Origin: RHKK01 sp964596245
GTDB taxonomy: Bacteria > Patescibacteriota > Patescibacteriia > 2-12-FULL-60-25
Assembly: GCA_964596245.1 (NCBI GenBank)
Contig: CAZQSK010000011.1
Location: 1-20,578 of the forward strand
Length of the DNA: 20,578 nt
Direction: 5' to 3'
A program made the translations under genes and the position numbers. Numbering within the stretch: the stretch's first letter is position 1; each line of letters opens with the position of its first letter. Positions 7,697 to 15,074 of this stretch are shown piece by piece. The notes under the pieces are model-generated. The model saw only the letters and a program-made list of their open reading frames with translations. It was not told the origin of the DNA and did no database searches.

Positions 7697-10132
7697 ATGC
7701 AGCCCATCACCGATCCGCGCTCTTTGCGTGCCGAAGAACGCAAAACATATCCTAGTCTCTCCCGTGTATGCGACATCATCATGGATGTTTGCTTGCACGG
7801 AGCCATCTTCTTAATTCCGCTCTTGTTTAGTTCCATCACGCTCGACGCACTTGAGCTTGTGAAACAAACCGCGCTCATCGCGTTTGCAACCGTCGGTGTT
7901 GTCGCCTGGCTCGGAAAAGCCGTGGCCGAAAAGAGCCTCAGCATCCATCGCAGCTGGCTCCATATCGTCGTCACCCTGTTCGTGATCGTGTATGGAATCT
8001 TGTCGGCCCTTTCCACCGATCCATACCAGTCGATGGTCGGTCTCTTGGGTCAAATGCCGTGGTCATTTGTCACGATTCTCAGCCTATACGGTCTCTATTT
8101 CGTGGCTGTGAACCGTTTGCGCGACATGGCACAGGTCTATGACTTGCTCTTTACCTTCTTGCTTTCGTCACTTTTGGCTGGTTTGTACGGCGTGTTGCAG
8201 GCCATGGGCTGGTACGTGCTTCCGTCGGCCATTTCCAAGGCTCAGACATTCTCAACGGTAGGCAGCATCTTCAGTTTGTCTGTATATATGGTTGTCCCGG
8301 TTGTGGTTGCAGCGAGTCTCGCATTTCATGGCTGTCGCAATAATGTTTGCTTGCTCGGCTCTCCGAAGCCGCTGGGGTTGGCTGCCCGTGGCGTGGTGTG
8401 GCTGAACATTATCGTCGGTACGTTGCTGCTCGTTTTTACAGACTACTGGGTCGCGTGGGTCGCCTTGTTGTTTGGAACGGTTTTGACCGTGGTGCTTGGG
8501 TTGATTCGTGAGCGCAAAGTAGGTCGTCCGGTGATGTTGATTCTTCCGGCTATTTTGGTGATTATTTCTGGTTTGCTTCTGTGGCAGCCGACGCCGTTTG
8601 CCTTGCAGTTACCCGCTGAAGTTGCTCCGTCAGCGCCTGCATCATGGAACATTGCCCAGCAGGCGTTGCGCGACCATCCTGTGTTCGGGACCGGTCCTGG
8701 CACATGGACCAATAACTATGCGCGCTATCGCGATCGTTTGGTCAACGGTTCGGCATTCTGGAACATTCGTTTTGACCGATCTTTCTCGCAGTTCCTGACC
8801 TTGCTCGCTACGATCGGTATTCTTGGTATTGCGACTTGGTTCGTCATGCTCGCTTCGGTGATCGTGAAGTCAGCTGCCCATCTTTTGAAAGAGAAGAATG
8901 ACGATGCCTGGTACGCCATGCTGACGGTATTCTCGGGTTGGGCAACGCTTACATTCCTCACGTTCTTCTATAACTTCAACGTTTCGCATCTTGTTGTTTC
9001 TTGGTTGCTCCTGGCTTTGGTGGCTGTGTTGGCAGGGGGATCTCGCCTCACTTGGGATCAGGCTCGCTCCAAGTATGCCTTTGAAACGATTACGACCCTG
9101 TTCGTGTTGTGCGCCATCGTGGGATTCACTGTTCTGTGGCTGGTTGGCCAGCGCTTCATGGCTGACGTCTCGTTCAGCAAAGGCGTATCGGCCTTCCGTT
9201 CCGGTCAGCCGATGGATCAGGTGATTCCGATGCTTGAGAAAGCGACGCGTTTGAATCCTCGCGTTGACATGTATCTGCGCAACTTGTCGCAAGCACACCT
9301 GATCAAGGCCGCGAACCTTATCCAAGCCAAGCCGACGCAAGAGCAGGCTGCCGTCATTCAACAGGAGATTAAGAGCGCGGTTGACCTCGGTATGGCTGCT
9401 TCAAACACGAATCCGGGAAATGTCGACAACTTCTCGAACTTGGCCGTGATCTATCAGAGCATCGCCTCGTTTACCCGTGGCGCCGACGAATTCGCCATTG
9501 CTACCTATAACGAAGCCATTCGTCGTGAGCCGTATAATCCTGCTTTTATCGCTGAAGTCGGTAAGTTGTACTTGCTCCGTTCGGACGCGTTCCGCACCCA
9601 AATCAATGATGCGGATCCGGCTAAGGCGGCTGCGGCAAAGAAGAGTGCCGATGAAAATGTCACGACCGCGGAAGAAGTATTGAAGCGTGCCATTGAAGCC
9701 AAGCCCGACTATCTGCCTGCGCGCTATTATTTGGGTATCGTGTATGAGCGTCAGGCGCGATTGAAGGATTCCATTGCTCAGCTTGCAACGGTGTTGCAGC
9801 AGAATCCGAATGACACGGGCGTCGAATTCGAGCTCTCGCTCTTGCTCTATCGAGACAATCAGCGCGCTACATCCCTGACCTTGATGGAAGAAGTCGTGCG
9901 TCGCGATGCGACGAACGCAAATGCGCGTTGGTATCTCTCGGCCATGTATGAAGAGCAGGGGAAGACGAAGGAAGCTATTGATCAATTGAAAGAGCTCGCA
10001 AAGCAGTTCCCCGACAATACGGCCGTGAAACAGCGTTTGGCAGCACTAGAGGCGAATGAAAATCCCAAAGGTCTTCCTGAGCCGGTCGCCGAACCTATTC
10101 AGGGTCCGGGTACCAATCCCGTGCAGCGTTAA
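7697..10132 (+). CDS. Wzy_C / O-antigen ligase family membrane protein with C-terminal TPRs
   Basis: A GTG start at 7676 is possible, but I prefer the ATG at 7697 because the bases before it look like a promoter -10. The N-terminal ~490 residues hold about 10-12 hydrophobic segments. Between them lies the family hallmark loop 'HPVFGTGPGTW' followed by 'FSQFLTLLATIGILG', the pattern of O-antigen ligases, polymerases and PglL-type O-oligosaccharyltransferases. The second motif normally begins with a His (HNxYLxxLxExG), which is absent here. The C-terminal ~320 residues carry TPR-like helices, for example 'PARYYLGIVYERQARLKDSI' and 'NARWYLSAMYEEQGKTKEAI'. The expected role is transfer or polymerisation of lipid-linked glycans at the outer face of the membrane, with TPRs facing outward for protein contacts. 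Its position directly after the giant Ser/Thr-rich protein hints that this protein could be an acceptor (inference). Exact specificity cannot be told from sequence. Confidence 0.85.
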   Translation: MQPITDPRSLRAEERKTYPSLSRVCDIIMDVCLHGAIFLIPLLFSSITLDALELVKQTALIAFATVGVVAWLGKAVAEKSLSIHRSWLHIVVTLFVIVYGILSALSTDPYQSMVGLLGQMPWSFVTILSLYGLYFVAVNRLRDMAQVYDLLFTFLLSSLLAGLYGVLQAMGWYVLPSAISKAQTFSTVGSIFSLSVYMVVPVVVAASLAFHGCRNNVCLLGSPKPLGLAARGVVWLNIIVGTLLLVFTDYWVAWVALLFGTVLTVVLGLIRERKVGRPVMLILPAILVIISGLLLWQPTPFALQLPAEVAPSAPASWNIAQQALRDHPVFGTGPGTWTNNYARYRDRLVNGSAFWNIRFDRSFSQFLTLLATIGILGIATWFVMLASVIVKSAAHLLKEKNDDAWYAMLTVFSGWATLTFLTFFYNFNVSHLVVSWLLLALVAVLAGGSRLTWDQARSKYAFETITTLFVLCAIVGFTVLWLVGQRFMADVSFSKGVSAFRSGQPMDQVIPMLEKATRLNPRVDMYLRNLSQAHLIKAANLIQAKPTQEQAAVIQQEIKSAVDLGMAASNTNPGNVDNFSNLAVIYQSIASFTRGADEFAIATYNEAIRREPYNPAFIAEVGKLYLLRSDAFRTQINDADPAKAAAAKKSADENVTTAEEVLKRAIEAKPDYLPARYYLGIVYERQARLKDSIAQLATVLQQNPNDTGVEFELSLLLYRDNQRATSLTLMEEVVRRDATNANARWYLSAMYEEQGKTKEAIDQLKELAKQFPDNTAVKQRLAALEANENPKGLPEPVAEPIQGPGTNPVQR

Positions 10133-10140
10133 TCAAACGT

Positions 10141-10872
10141 GTGTCTAAGTCCGTCATGTCCGAAAGCCGGCCGGAGCTCAAGCAACTCCGCCGGCTTTTG
10201 CGTGCGGAAGCAAAAGCGCTCACGAAGGAATTAGAGCGTTTAACCGTCGAGCAACGGAAGCGTTTGATGGCGGTTGAGAAAAAGCTTGAGAGTGCTTCGG
10301 ATCGTTTGCTGCTGAGTGATTTGTCCGCGTTTCAAAGCGAACTCAGCTCCATACGACGGGGTCTCGGTCGTCTGGCTTTGGTGAGTCAGGATATTCAAAA
10401 GTTGAAAAACGAGTGGCATGACTGGGAGCGACACGGTTTGTATGCGGATGGCGAGCATCCATTACGCGAAGAACGTCAGGAGATGATCGCCTCAGAATTG
10501 CGTATACGCGGAGCGCGTGTGCCAAAGGGGATGAACGATCAATCGATGGTGATGAACGCGCCGCAGCCCGCAATAGGCCCTCAAGCGATGCAACAAGAGG
10601 AGAGAGAGCAGAGAACAGAGGGCACAGAACAGCCGATTTTGATCACGTTGGAGGAAGATCAGGAGGAGCGTGCCAATCAACAAGCCTTGGCAGAGCAGCA
10701 AGCAACATATTGGGATGAGCTTGTTTCCGGTCTTGATCCCCGTTGGCCAGATACAAGTCAGCTGGCTCGATTGCTAAAGGCGTTTCGTATGGCGCAAGGG
10801 GAGCAAAAGCGCTTGGATCGTCAGCGTGGAGTGCGCCGCTATCGTCTAACGGCGTTTGAAGCTTGGGGCTAA
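10141..10872 (+). CDS. Coiled-coil protein of unknown function
   Basis: I do not recognise this 243-residue protein. It starts at GTG 10141 or ATG 10156, 8-23 nt after the preceding stop, with no clear ribosome binding site for either. The first ~110 residues are charged, heptad-like helix (LKQLRRLLRAEAKALTKELERL and onward) rich in Leu, Lys, Arg and Glu. A middle Gln/Glu/Pro-rich linker follows, then a short helical C-terminus ending AFEAWG. No signal peptide, membrane segment or catalytic motif is visible, so it is probably cytoplasmic and structural or an adaptor. A terminator-like hairpin (10163-10199) lies inside its first codons, so expression may be attenuated or the real start may be further in (Met at 10261 is the next one). 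The gene ends in TAA directly before a strong terminator. Confidence 0.7.
   Translation: MSKSVMSESRPELKQLRRLLRAEAKALTKELERLTVEQRKRLMAVEKKLESASDRLLLSDLSAFQSELSSIRRGLGRLALVSQDIQKLKNEWHDWERHGLYADGEHPLREERQEMIASELRIRGARVPKGMNDQSMVMNAPQPAIGPQAMQQEEREQRTEGTEQPILITLEEDQEERANQQALAEQQATYWDELVSGLDPRWPDTSQLARLLKAFRMAQGEQKRLDRQRGVRRYRLTAFEAWG
10163..10199 (+). terminator. Terminator-like hairpin overlapping the start of the coiled-coil gene
   Basis: AAAGCCGG (10163-10170) pairs with CCGGCTTT (10191-10198), and an inner GGAG/CTCC pair lies at 10173-10176 / 10186-10189. A run of four T follows the GC-rich stem. It sits 30 nt after the stop of the Wzy/TPR gene, the usual place for a terminator, yet inside the next reading frame. 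It may partially terminate or attenuate. Confidence 0.5.
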
Positions 10873-10876
10873 AAAC

Positions 10877-10904
10877 AAAAACCCCGCCGATTGGCGGGGT
10901 TTTT
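10877..10904 (+). terminator. Bidirectional rho-independent terminator
   Basis: CCCCGCC-GATT-GGCGGGG stem (10882-10899), flanked by five A on the left and five T on the right, so it works on both strands. It ends the plus-strand surface-protein cluster 4 nt after the TAA at 10872 and also lies just beyond the 3' end of the minus-strand tRNA gene. Confidence 0.92.
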
Positions 10905-10907
10905 GTA

Positions 10908-10983
10908 TGGTGGACCCTAGCGGGATCGAACCGCTGACCTCTTCCATGCCATGGAAGCGCTCTACCAGCTGAGCTAAGAGCCC
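10908..10983 (-). tRNA. tRNA-Ala (anticodon GGC)
   Basis: The minus strand folds as a full cloverleaf with the CCA tail encoded (10908-10910). The acceptor stem GGGCTCT/AGGGTCC carries the G3:U70 pair that identifies alanine tRNAs. The anticodon stem CTTCC/GGAAG encloses the loop ATGGCAT, giving anticodon GGC at 10948-10950. The D-arm (TAGCTCAGCTGGTAGAGC) and T-arm (GGTTCGATCC) are canonical. It is read against the upstream protein genes and is boxed in by two near-identical terminators. Confidence 0.97.
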
Positions 10984-10996
10984 TAAAAGCCCCAGA

Positions 10997-11025
10997 ATGA
11001 TGCCAAATATTCTATATTTCGTCAA
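10997..11025 (-). promoter_or_regulatory. Possible promoter of tRNA-Ala
   Basis: On the minus strand TTGACG (11020-11025) is followed after 17 nt by CATCAT (10997-11002), a 4/6 match to the -10 box, about 13 nt before the first tRNA base. Spacing and position fit; the -10 is weak. Confidence 0.4.
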
Positions 11026-11042
11026 TTATCAGGACGTTTCAT

Positions 11043-11071
11043 AAAACCCCGCCGATTGGCGGGGTTTTTTT
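11043..11071 (-). terminator. Rho-independent terminator after the M23 peptidase gene
   Basis: The same CCCCGCC-GATT-GGCGGGG core as at 10882 (here 11047-11064), with A-tract on the left and seven T on the right. On the minus strand it follows the peptidase stop codon (11074-11076) after a few bases and is followed by TTTTAT. It can also stop plus-strand transcripts. Confidence 0.88.
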
Positions 11072-11073
11072 GC

Positions 11074-12492
11074 TTACTTTGTATAGCTGAGCGGATTCAC
11101 GCGTTTGCTACCGACATACACTTCATAGTGCAAGTGCGTACCGGTTGAGCGACCCGTGGTTCCAACCATGGCCATGGTTTGACCGCGCTTCACTTCGTCT
11201 CCAACTTTCACGAAGAGTTTGGAGGCGTGGGCATAACGGGTTTTGACGCCGTTCGGATGGCTCACAACGATTTGGAGACCGTATCCGCCGCTGTTCCAAC
11301 CAGCTGTTTCGACCACCCCATCTTCGGAAGCGTAGATCGGATCGACATAGTCACCCTCGATGTCCACCCCAGTGTGGCTCCAGCCATAGTATTGGTTGAT
11401 GATGCGCTGCTTGGTCGGCCAGAGTAATTTGCTCTTTGGCGCATCCGGTTTTTCGATCAGGTCTTCGGGCTTGGCGCGGCCATCCGTTTTACCGGACAAT
11501 TCCTGATAGAGGTCAACTGCCTTGTTGCGAATGCGCGAGATCGGCACATCCGGACGAATATTGGACGGCGCGCGGGTGGCAATCGGACGAATCGGTTCCG
11601 GCGGCGTACCGTTCGGGATGATCAGCTCTTCACCGAGCGCAAGGCTGTTTTCCGAAGGCAAGCGATTGGCTGCGAGAATCTCATCCGTCGTTTTGACGCC
11701 GTACGTGTTGGCGATTTTTCCCAACGTATCACCCTTTTTTACCGTATGAAGCACGCCTGAAACCGGAAGAATCTTGAGCGCGGTGCCGGGACGGATGAGT
11801 GAGCGTGAAGTGAGGTTATTAGCCCAAAGCACGGTACCTACAGTCACACAGTACTGGTGTGCAATCGTGCTAATCGCGTCACCCGGTTGAACTGTATAGG
11901 TCACGACGTTGTTACGCGGCGTGCAGACAGCGGCACCTGAGGTACCGGGATCCTCAACCCCTGGAAGGAGGGCGATGCTGCCCGGAACCGTGAGGTCGGC
12001 AAGAATCTCGCTGTCGTAGTCAAAGTCGATCGCAGGTACGGCTTCCAGGGTTTCGCTCCCAAGATAGTGAGCGTCCTTCATGGCGAGTTCTGGATGGATG
12101 GTTTCTTCGACCAGTGATTCGCGGCCGTCTGTCACGAGGGAGTAGAGCAGGCTGCGTTGGCCAGCATCCAAAGCCGTGGCCTGTTGGGTGCGAAGCTGGG
12201 AAAAAATGGTGACCAGACACAGGGCCGCCAACACTCCGTGCAGGATGTAGCGGTTGGCAAAGAGGATGAAAAACAAGCCACGAGCCGTGAGCGCGAGCTG
12301 GCCAAGGCGCATGCGAAGAAGTAGGGCGACGCGGTAGATAGGTAAAGCGACGAAACGGGCCAGAAAACGGAAAATAGCGATGACGGCCGGAGCAATGAAG
12401 GCCCAGGCACGCAAAGCGAGGTTTTTTAAAACCGCCAGGCTGCGTAGAACGGCCAGGGCAAGGCGATTTCCAAGACGTTTAATGGGGTTCAC
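11074..12492 (-). CDS. Membrane-anchored LysM / M23 peptidoglycan peptidase
   Basis: 472 residues from a GTG start at 12490-12492. The first ~65 residues are basic and amphipathic or hydrophobic, followed by a membrane segment at about 73-97. Two LysM domains bind glycan strands (about 197-243, beginning VVTYTVQPGDAI, and 248-293, beginning LHTVKKGDTL). A C-terminal M23 metallopeptidase domain (about 369-465) has the complete zinc site: H373 and D377 in HTGVD, H422 in AHAS, and H453/H455 in HLH. The fold suggests an endopeptidase that cleaves cross-links in peptidoglycan, or an NlpD-like activator; the intact ligands favour a catalytic enzyme. It acts outside the membrane. It is separated from comM upstream by 130 nt holding its own promoter and a leader with inverted repeats, so it is likely regulated independently. 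Confidence 0.93.
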   Translation of the reverse strand: MNPIKRLGNRLALAVLRSLAVLKNLALRAWAFIAPAVIAIFRFLARFVALPIYRVALLLRMRLGQLALTARGLFFILFANRYILHGVLAALCLVTIFSQLRTQQATALDAGQRSLLYSLVTDGRESLVEETIHPELAMKDAHYLGSETLEAVPAIDFDYDSEILADLTVPGSIALLPGVEDPGTSGAAVCTPRNNVVTYTVQPGDAISTIAHQYCVTVGTVLWANNLTSRSLIRPGTALKILPVSGVLHTVKKGDTLGKIANTYGVKTTDEILAANRLPSENSLALGEELIIPNGTPPEPIRPIATRAPSNIRPDVPISRIRNKAVDLYQELSGKTDGRAKPEDLIEKPDAPKSKLLWPTKQRIINQYYGWSHTGVDIEGDYVDPIYASEDGVVETAGWNSGGYGLQIVVSHPNGVKTRYAHASKLFVKVGDEVKRGQTMAMVGTTGRSTGTHLHYEVYVGSKRVNPLSYTK

Positions 12493-12510
12493 AAAAGTAG
12501 CTTATCTTAC

Positions 12511-12545
12511 AGCGAATGGGCTATTTATTCGCTAATCTTAGCGAA
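12511..12545 (-). promoter_or_regulatory. Three-arm inverted-repeat leader element before the M23 gene
   Basis: AGCGAAT (12511-12517) is the perfect reverse complement of ATTCGCT (12527-12533), and TTCGCTAA (12528-12535) is the perfect reverse complement of TTAGCGAA (12538-12545). The middle arm can pair with either neighbour but not both at once. The element lies in the inferred 5' leader, 18 nt before the GTG start. It could be an attenuator-like RNA switch or a DNA operator. Confidence 0.5.
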
Positions 12546-12570
12546 GACAAATGCCCTACAGGGTCAGCAC

Positions 12571-12599
12571 AAAGTAGCATAAAAGTGGTCTTCCGTCAA
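12571..12599 (-). promoter_or_regulatory. Promoter of the M23 peptidase gene
   Basis: On the minus strand TTGACG (12594-12599, 5/6 to -35) is followed after exactly 17 nt by TACTTT (12571-12576) preceded by TGC, an extended -10 arrangement. Transcription would begin near 12564, giving a leader of about 70 nt. Confidence 0.5.
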
Positions 12600-12621
12600 C
12601 CAGGTCAAGTGTCTGTCAAGG

Positions 12622-14136
12622 CTAGCTCTGGTCATAGCGATAGAGCAGCGCTTCGGCCACATGTGAGGCAGAAATCGACTCGGTTTCTGCCAGGTCGGCG
12701 ATGGTTTGAGCGACCTTGAGGAGTCGGAAGTACGCTCGAGCCGAAAGTTGATGTCGATCAACCGCATGTCGGAGCAAAACGCGGGCTTCGTCATCCACTT
12801 TAAGAAGTTTACGAACCTGCTCGCTGCTCAGTTCGGCATTGGTCGTGAGTGTCGTGTGTTTGAATCGTTCTAGTTGGCGGTTGCGGGCCGTTTGAACGCG
12901 TGCACGGATGCGGGCGCTGGTTTCCCCTGGTGATACGTCGGTGAGATCTTGGGTTGGGACTTTTGGAACTTCGATAAACAGGTCGATTCGATCGAGGAGG
13001 GGTCCGCTCAAGCGCTTTCGATACTTTGCGATCTGAATCGGGGAGCAGACGCAGGAGCGATCAGGATCCGTGAGATAGCCGCAGGGGCAGGGGTTCATCG
13101 CACCTAAAAGCGTGAAACGCGCGGGAAACGTGATGGTTCCTTGAGCGCGACTCACGGTTACGCAGCCGTCTTCCAATGGTTGGCGCAGACTTTCAAGAAC
13201 ATGCCTCGGGAATTCGAGGAATTCATCCAAAAACAGTACCCCTCGATGCGCGAGCGAGATTTCTCCCGGCTTTGGAATGGTTCCGCCACCTACGAGTGAG
13301 ACGCTGCTCGCGCTGTGATGTGGCGCGCGAAATGGGCGGAGCCCAACAACACCGTCTGCCGGCAATAACCCGGCGATGGAATGGATGCGCGTTGCTTCAA
13401 GCGCTTCCGAAAGGGTGAGAGCGGGGAGAATAGAGGGGAATGCGCGAGCTAAAAGCGTCTTTCCCGAACCCGGAGGGCCTTGAAGCAGGACATTGTGTCC
13501 GCCCGCCGCCGCAATTTCGAGTGCGCGACGGGCTTGAGCCTGTCCGCGTATGCAAGAGAAGTCCAAAGAGCCAGGTCTCTCAGCTGTAGTCGTGATGGGT
13601 CGGTAGGCCTCGAGAGCGAGCTCGCCTTCTTTACGAATGAAGTCGATGACTTGTTTTAAATGCGTGGCTGCACGCACATTTAACCCCTCTACCAAGGCGG
13701 CTTCGCGGGCATTTGCTTCTGGGAGAATCAATTCTTTCATGCCCCGTTGTTTGGCCATGAGCGCAAACGACAAAGCCCCGTGGATAGGCCTTAAAGATCC
13801 ATCTAAACCAAGCTCACCTGCGAAGACAATCTTAGAAAGATCATCTTCCGGAATGCTGCCGGATGCGGCCATGACTCCGATGGCAATTGGCAGGTCAAAA
13901 GGCGTGCCCGTTTTCTTTAAATCAGCCGGAGCAAGATTCACCGTCACTCGTGTACGCGGGAATTCGGCGTCCGCGTGGCGCATCGCGCTTTTTACACGGT
14001 CTCGCGCTTCTTGCACGGCCGTGTCAGGCAAGCCAACGACAATAAAATTACCTAAACCGCTCGAAATATCCGTTTCAACATCGACAGGATGCGCTTCTAA
14101 TCCAAGAACCGAAGCGGCTTGTACATGTGAGGCCAT
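12622..14136 (-). CDS. comM: ComM/YifB family Mg-chelatase-like AAA+ ATPase
   Basis: 504 residues, the usual family length, starting at ATG 14134-14136 three nt after the lspA stop. The N-terminal ChlI-like domain (about 20-140) carries FIVVGLPDTAVQEARDRV and VTVNLAPADLKKTG. The AAA+ core has Walker A GPPGSGKT (220-227), Walker B GVLFLDE (299-305), the family motif NPCPCG (349-353) with a second CxC pair (C362, C364) that may bind zinc, and the sensor/arginine stretch SGPLLDRIDL. The C-terminal lid domain ends with SARAYFRLLKVAQTIADL. ComM is a hexameric helicase that promotes branch migration during integration of DNA taken up by natural transformation. Its presence fits a competence-capable cell. 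It is the last gene of a tight four-gene minus-strand cluster. Stop is TAG. Confidence 0.95.
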   Translation of the reverse strand: MASHVQAASVLGLEAHPVDVETDISSGLGNFIVVGLPDTAVQEARDRVKSAMRHADAEFPRTRVTVNLAPADLKKTGTPFDLPIAIGVMAASGSIPEDDLSKIVFAGELGLDGSLRPIHGALSFALMAKQRGMKELILPEANAREAALVEGLNVRAATHLKQVIDFIRKEGELALEAYRPITTTAERPGSLDFSCIRGQAQARRALEIAAAGGHNVLLQGPPGSGKTLLARAFPSILPALTLSEALEATRIHSIAGLLPADGVVGLRPFRAPHHSASSVSLVGGGTIPKPGEISLAHRGVLFLDEFLEFPRHVLESLRQPLEDGCVTVSRAQGTITFPARFTLLGAMNPCPCGYLTDPDRSCVCSPIQIAKYRKRLSGPLLDRIDLFIEVPKVPTQDLTDVSPGETSARIRARVQTARNRQLERFKHTTLTTNAELSSEQVRKLLKVDDEARVLLRHAVDRHQLSARAYFRLLKVAQTIADLAETESISASHVAEALLYRYDQS

Positions 14137-14139
14137 GTA

Positions 14140-14643
14140 CTACCACGTTCCGCATCTAAAGGACCCCGTCAAGAGGTTGTTTGATCGTTTTTTTTTGCGA
14201 CTACCAAAGAACAGATAAGCCAAAAGCGAGATTCCGATCGCCAAATCCGCAAAATTAATGGCCGAGCGTCCAAACAGTAGTAACCAGTCGCGCACAAAGC
14301 CGAGGGTGAGGCGATCAAAAACGTTTCCGAGCACTCCTCCGATAAAAACGCCGATGACGGCGCAGGCAAAACGGTCGCCGCGACGACCGCGTTCAATCAG
14401 CATGGCCATGGCCCAGCCAAGAGCGAGTCCGGTAATCAAAATGGTGATCGGAAGAGGGATGGGGAGATTGAAGCTGATGCCGTAGTTCCGATGAGTAACG
14501 AGAGTGATGAAGTCATTTGTCGGAAAAGGCTCAGCCGTCTCTCTCGCTAGGAAAAAGAAATCCTTGGCGGCTAAATCAAGAGCGAAAACAGCCGCTCCCA
14601 TGATGAGGGCGGCTGCAAAAGCCAACCACGAACGCTTTTCCAT
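14140..14643 (-). CDS. lspA: Lipoprotein signal peptidase (signal peptidase II)
   Basis: 167 residues with four hydrophobic segments, the expected size. Conserved boxes are all present: D23 and K27 in the first helix (DLAAK), N53YGISF, GGVLGNVFDR (102-111), FVRD with catalytic D119, and NFAD with catalytic D133. The enzyme cuts prolipoprotein signal peptides after the lipobox Cys has been diacylglycerol-modified, in the cytoplasmic membrane. The ATG at 14641-14643 lies one base after the stop of the DksA-like gene, and its own stop is 3 nt before comM, so translation is likely coupled. The basic tail after the last helix (SRKKKRSNN) fits a cytoplasmic C-terminus. Confidence 0.95.
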   Translation of the reverse strand: MEKRSWLAFAAALIMGAAVFALDLAAKDFFFLARETAEPFPTNDFITLVTHRNYGISFNLPIPLPITILITGLALGWAMAMLIERGRRGDRFACAVIGVFIGGVLGNVFDRLTLGFVRDWLLLFGRSAINFADLAIGISLLAYLFFGSRKKKRSNNLLTGSFRCGTW

Positions 14644-14644
14644 C

Positions 14645-15019
14645 TTACAATTCCTGGGTTAGGGCCTTCTTGGCTTCAATCGAGGTGAGCGAAGTCGGGC
14701 GCGCTTCCAAACGGCGAATGTCGATGTCTTTGCCGGTGTACTTACAAATGCCGTAGGTGCCGTTCTCAATCGCTTTGAGCGCTTTCTCGACATCCTTCAA
14801 GTCAGATTCAAGACGTTCCACCACTGCTTCGTTGTCGACGAAGTCAGTGAGTTCTACCGCGTTGTCGTCTTCGGAGTTACCGCCTGACTCGGTGTAATTG
14901 GCAGCGAAATGACCGGTCTTCTCTTTATGACCGAGAGTCTTGAGTTCTTCGCTCAACCGAGCCTTTTCCTGCAGTAAACGTTCCTTGAAGTGAGCGATTT
15001 GTTCCTTGGTTAACGGCAT
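14645..15019 (-). CDS. DksA/TraR-like protein with degenerate zinc finger
   Basis: I take the ATG at 15017-15019, giving 124 residues starting MPLTKEQIAHFKERLLQEKARL, because that is where family similarity begins. An in-frame ATG at 15071-15073 would add 18 residues and start one base after the methyltransferase stop. The N-terminal half is a long coiled-coil hairpin; the tip region carries acidic residues (NSEDDNAVELTDFVDNE), as in DksA-type proteins that insert into the RNA polymerase secondary channel. The C-terminal GTYGICKYTGKDI is clearly the TraR/DksA zinc-finger region, but of the four usual Cys only the first (ICKYTG) remains. The second is Thr, and the distal CxxC pair is replaced in PTSLTSIEAKK. 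It probably cannot bind zinc in the usual way. Role as a transcription regulator is inferred from the fold. Confidence 0.85.
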   Translation of the reverse strand: MPLTKEQIAHFKERLLQEKARLSEELKTLGHKEKTGHFAANYTESGGNSEDDNAVELTDFVDNEAVVERLESDLKDVEKALKAIENGTYGICKYTGKDIDIRRLEARPTSLTSIEAKKALTQEL

Positions 15020-15074
15020 ATATCTGTCTAAAGGGTAACGGAAAGGGTCTTGTCGGTCAAAGTTGGTATGCATT

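Noticed and set aside
7423..8016. Minus-strand 197-codon frame over the end of the giant gene
   Set aside because: Shadow of the plus-strand genes; its protein is the reverse reading of the Pro-rich repeat and the start of the Wzy/TPR gene.
10882..11064. 18-bp repeats around tRNA-Ala as attachment sites of an integrated element
   Set aside because: They are textbook terminator hairpins at gene ends, do not copy the tRNA 3' end, and enclose only the tRNA.
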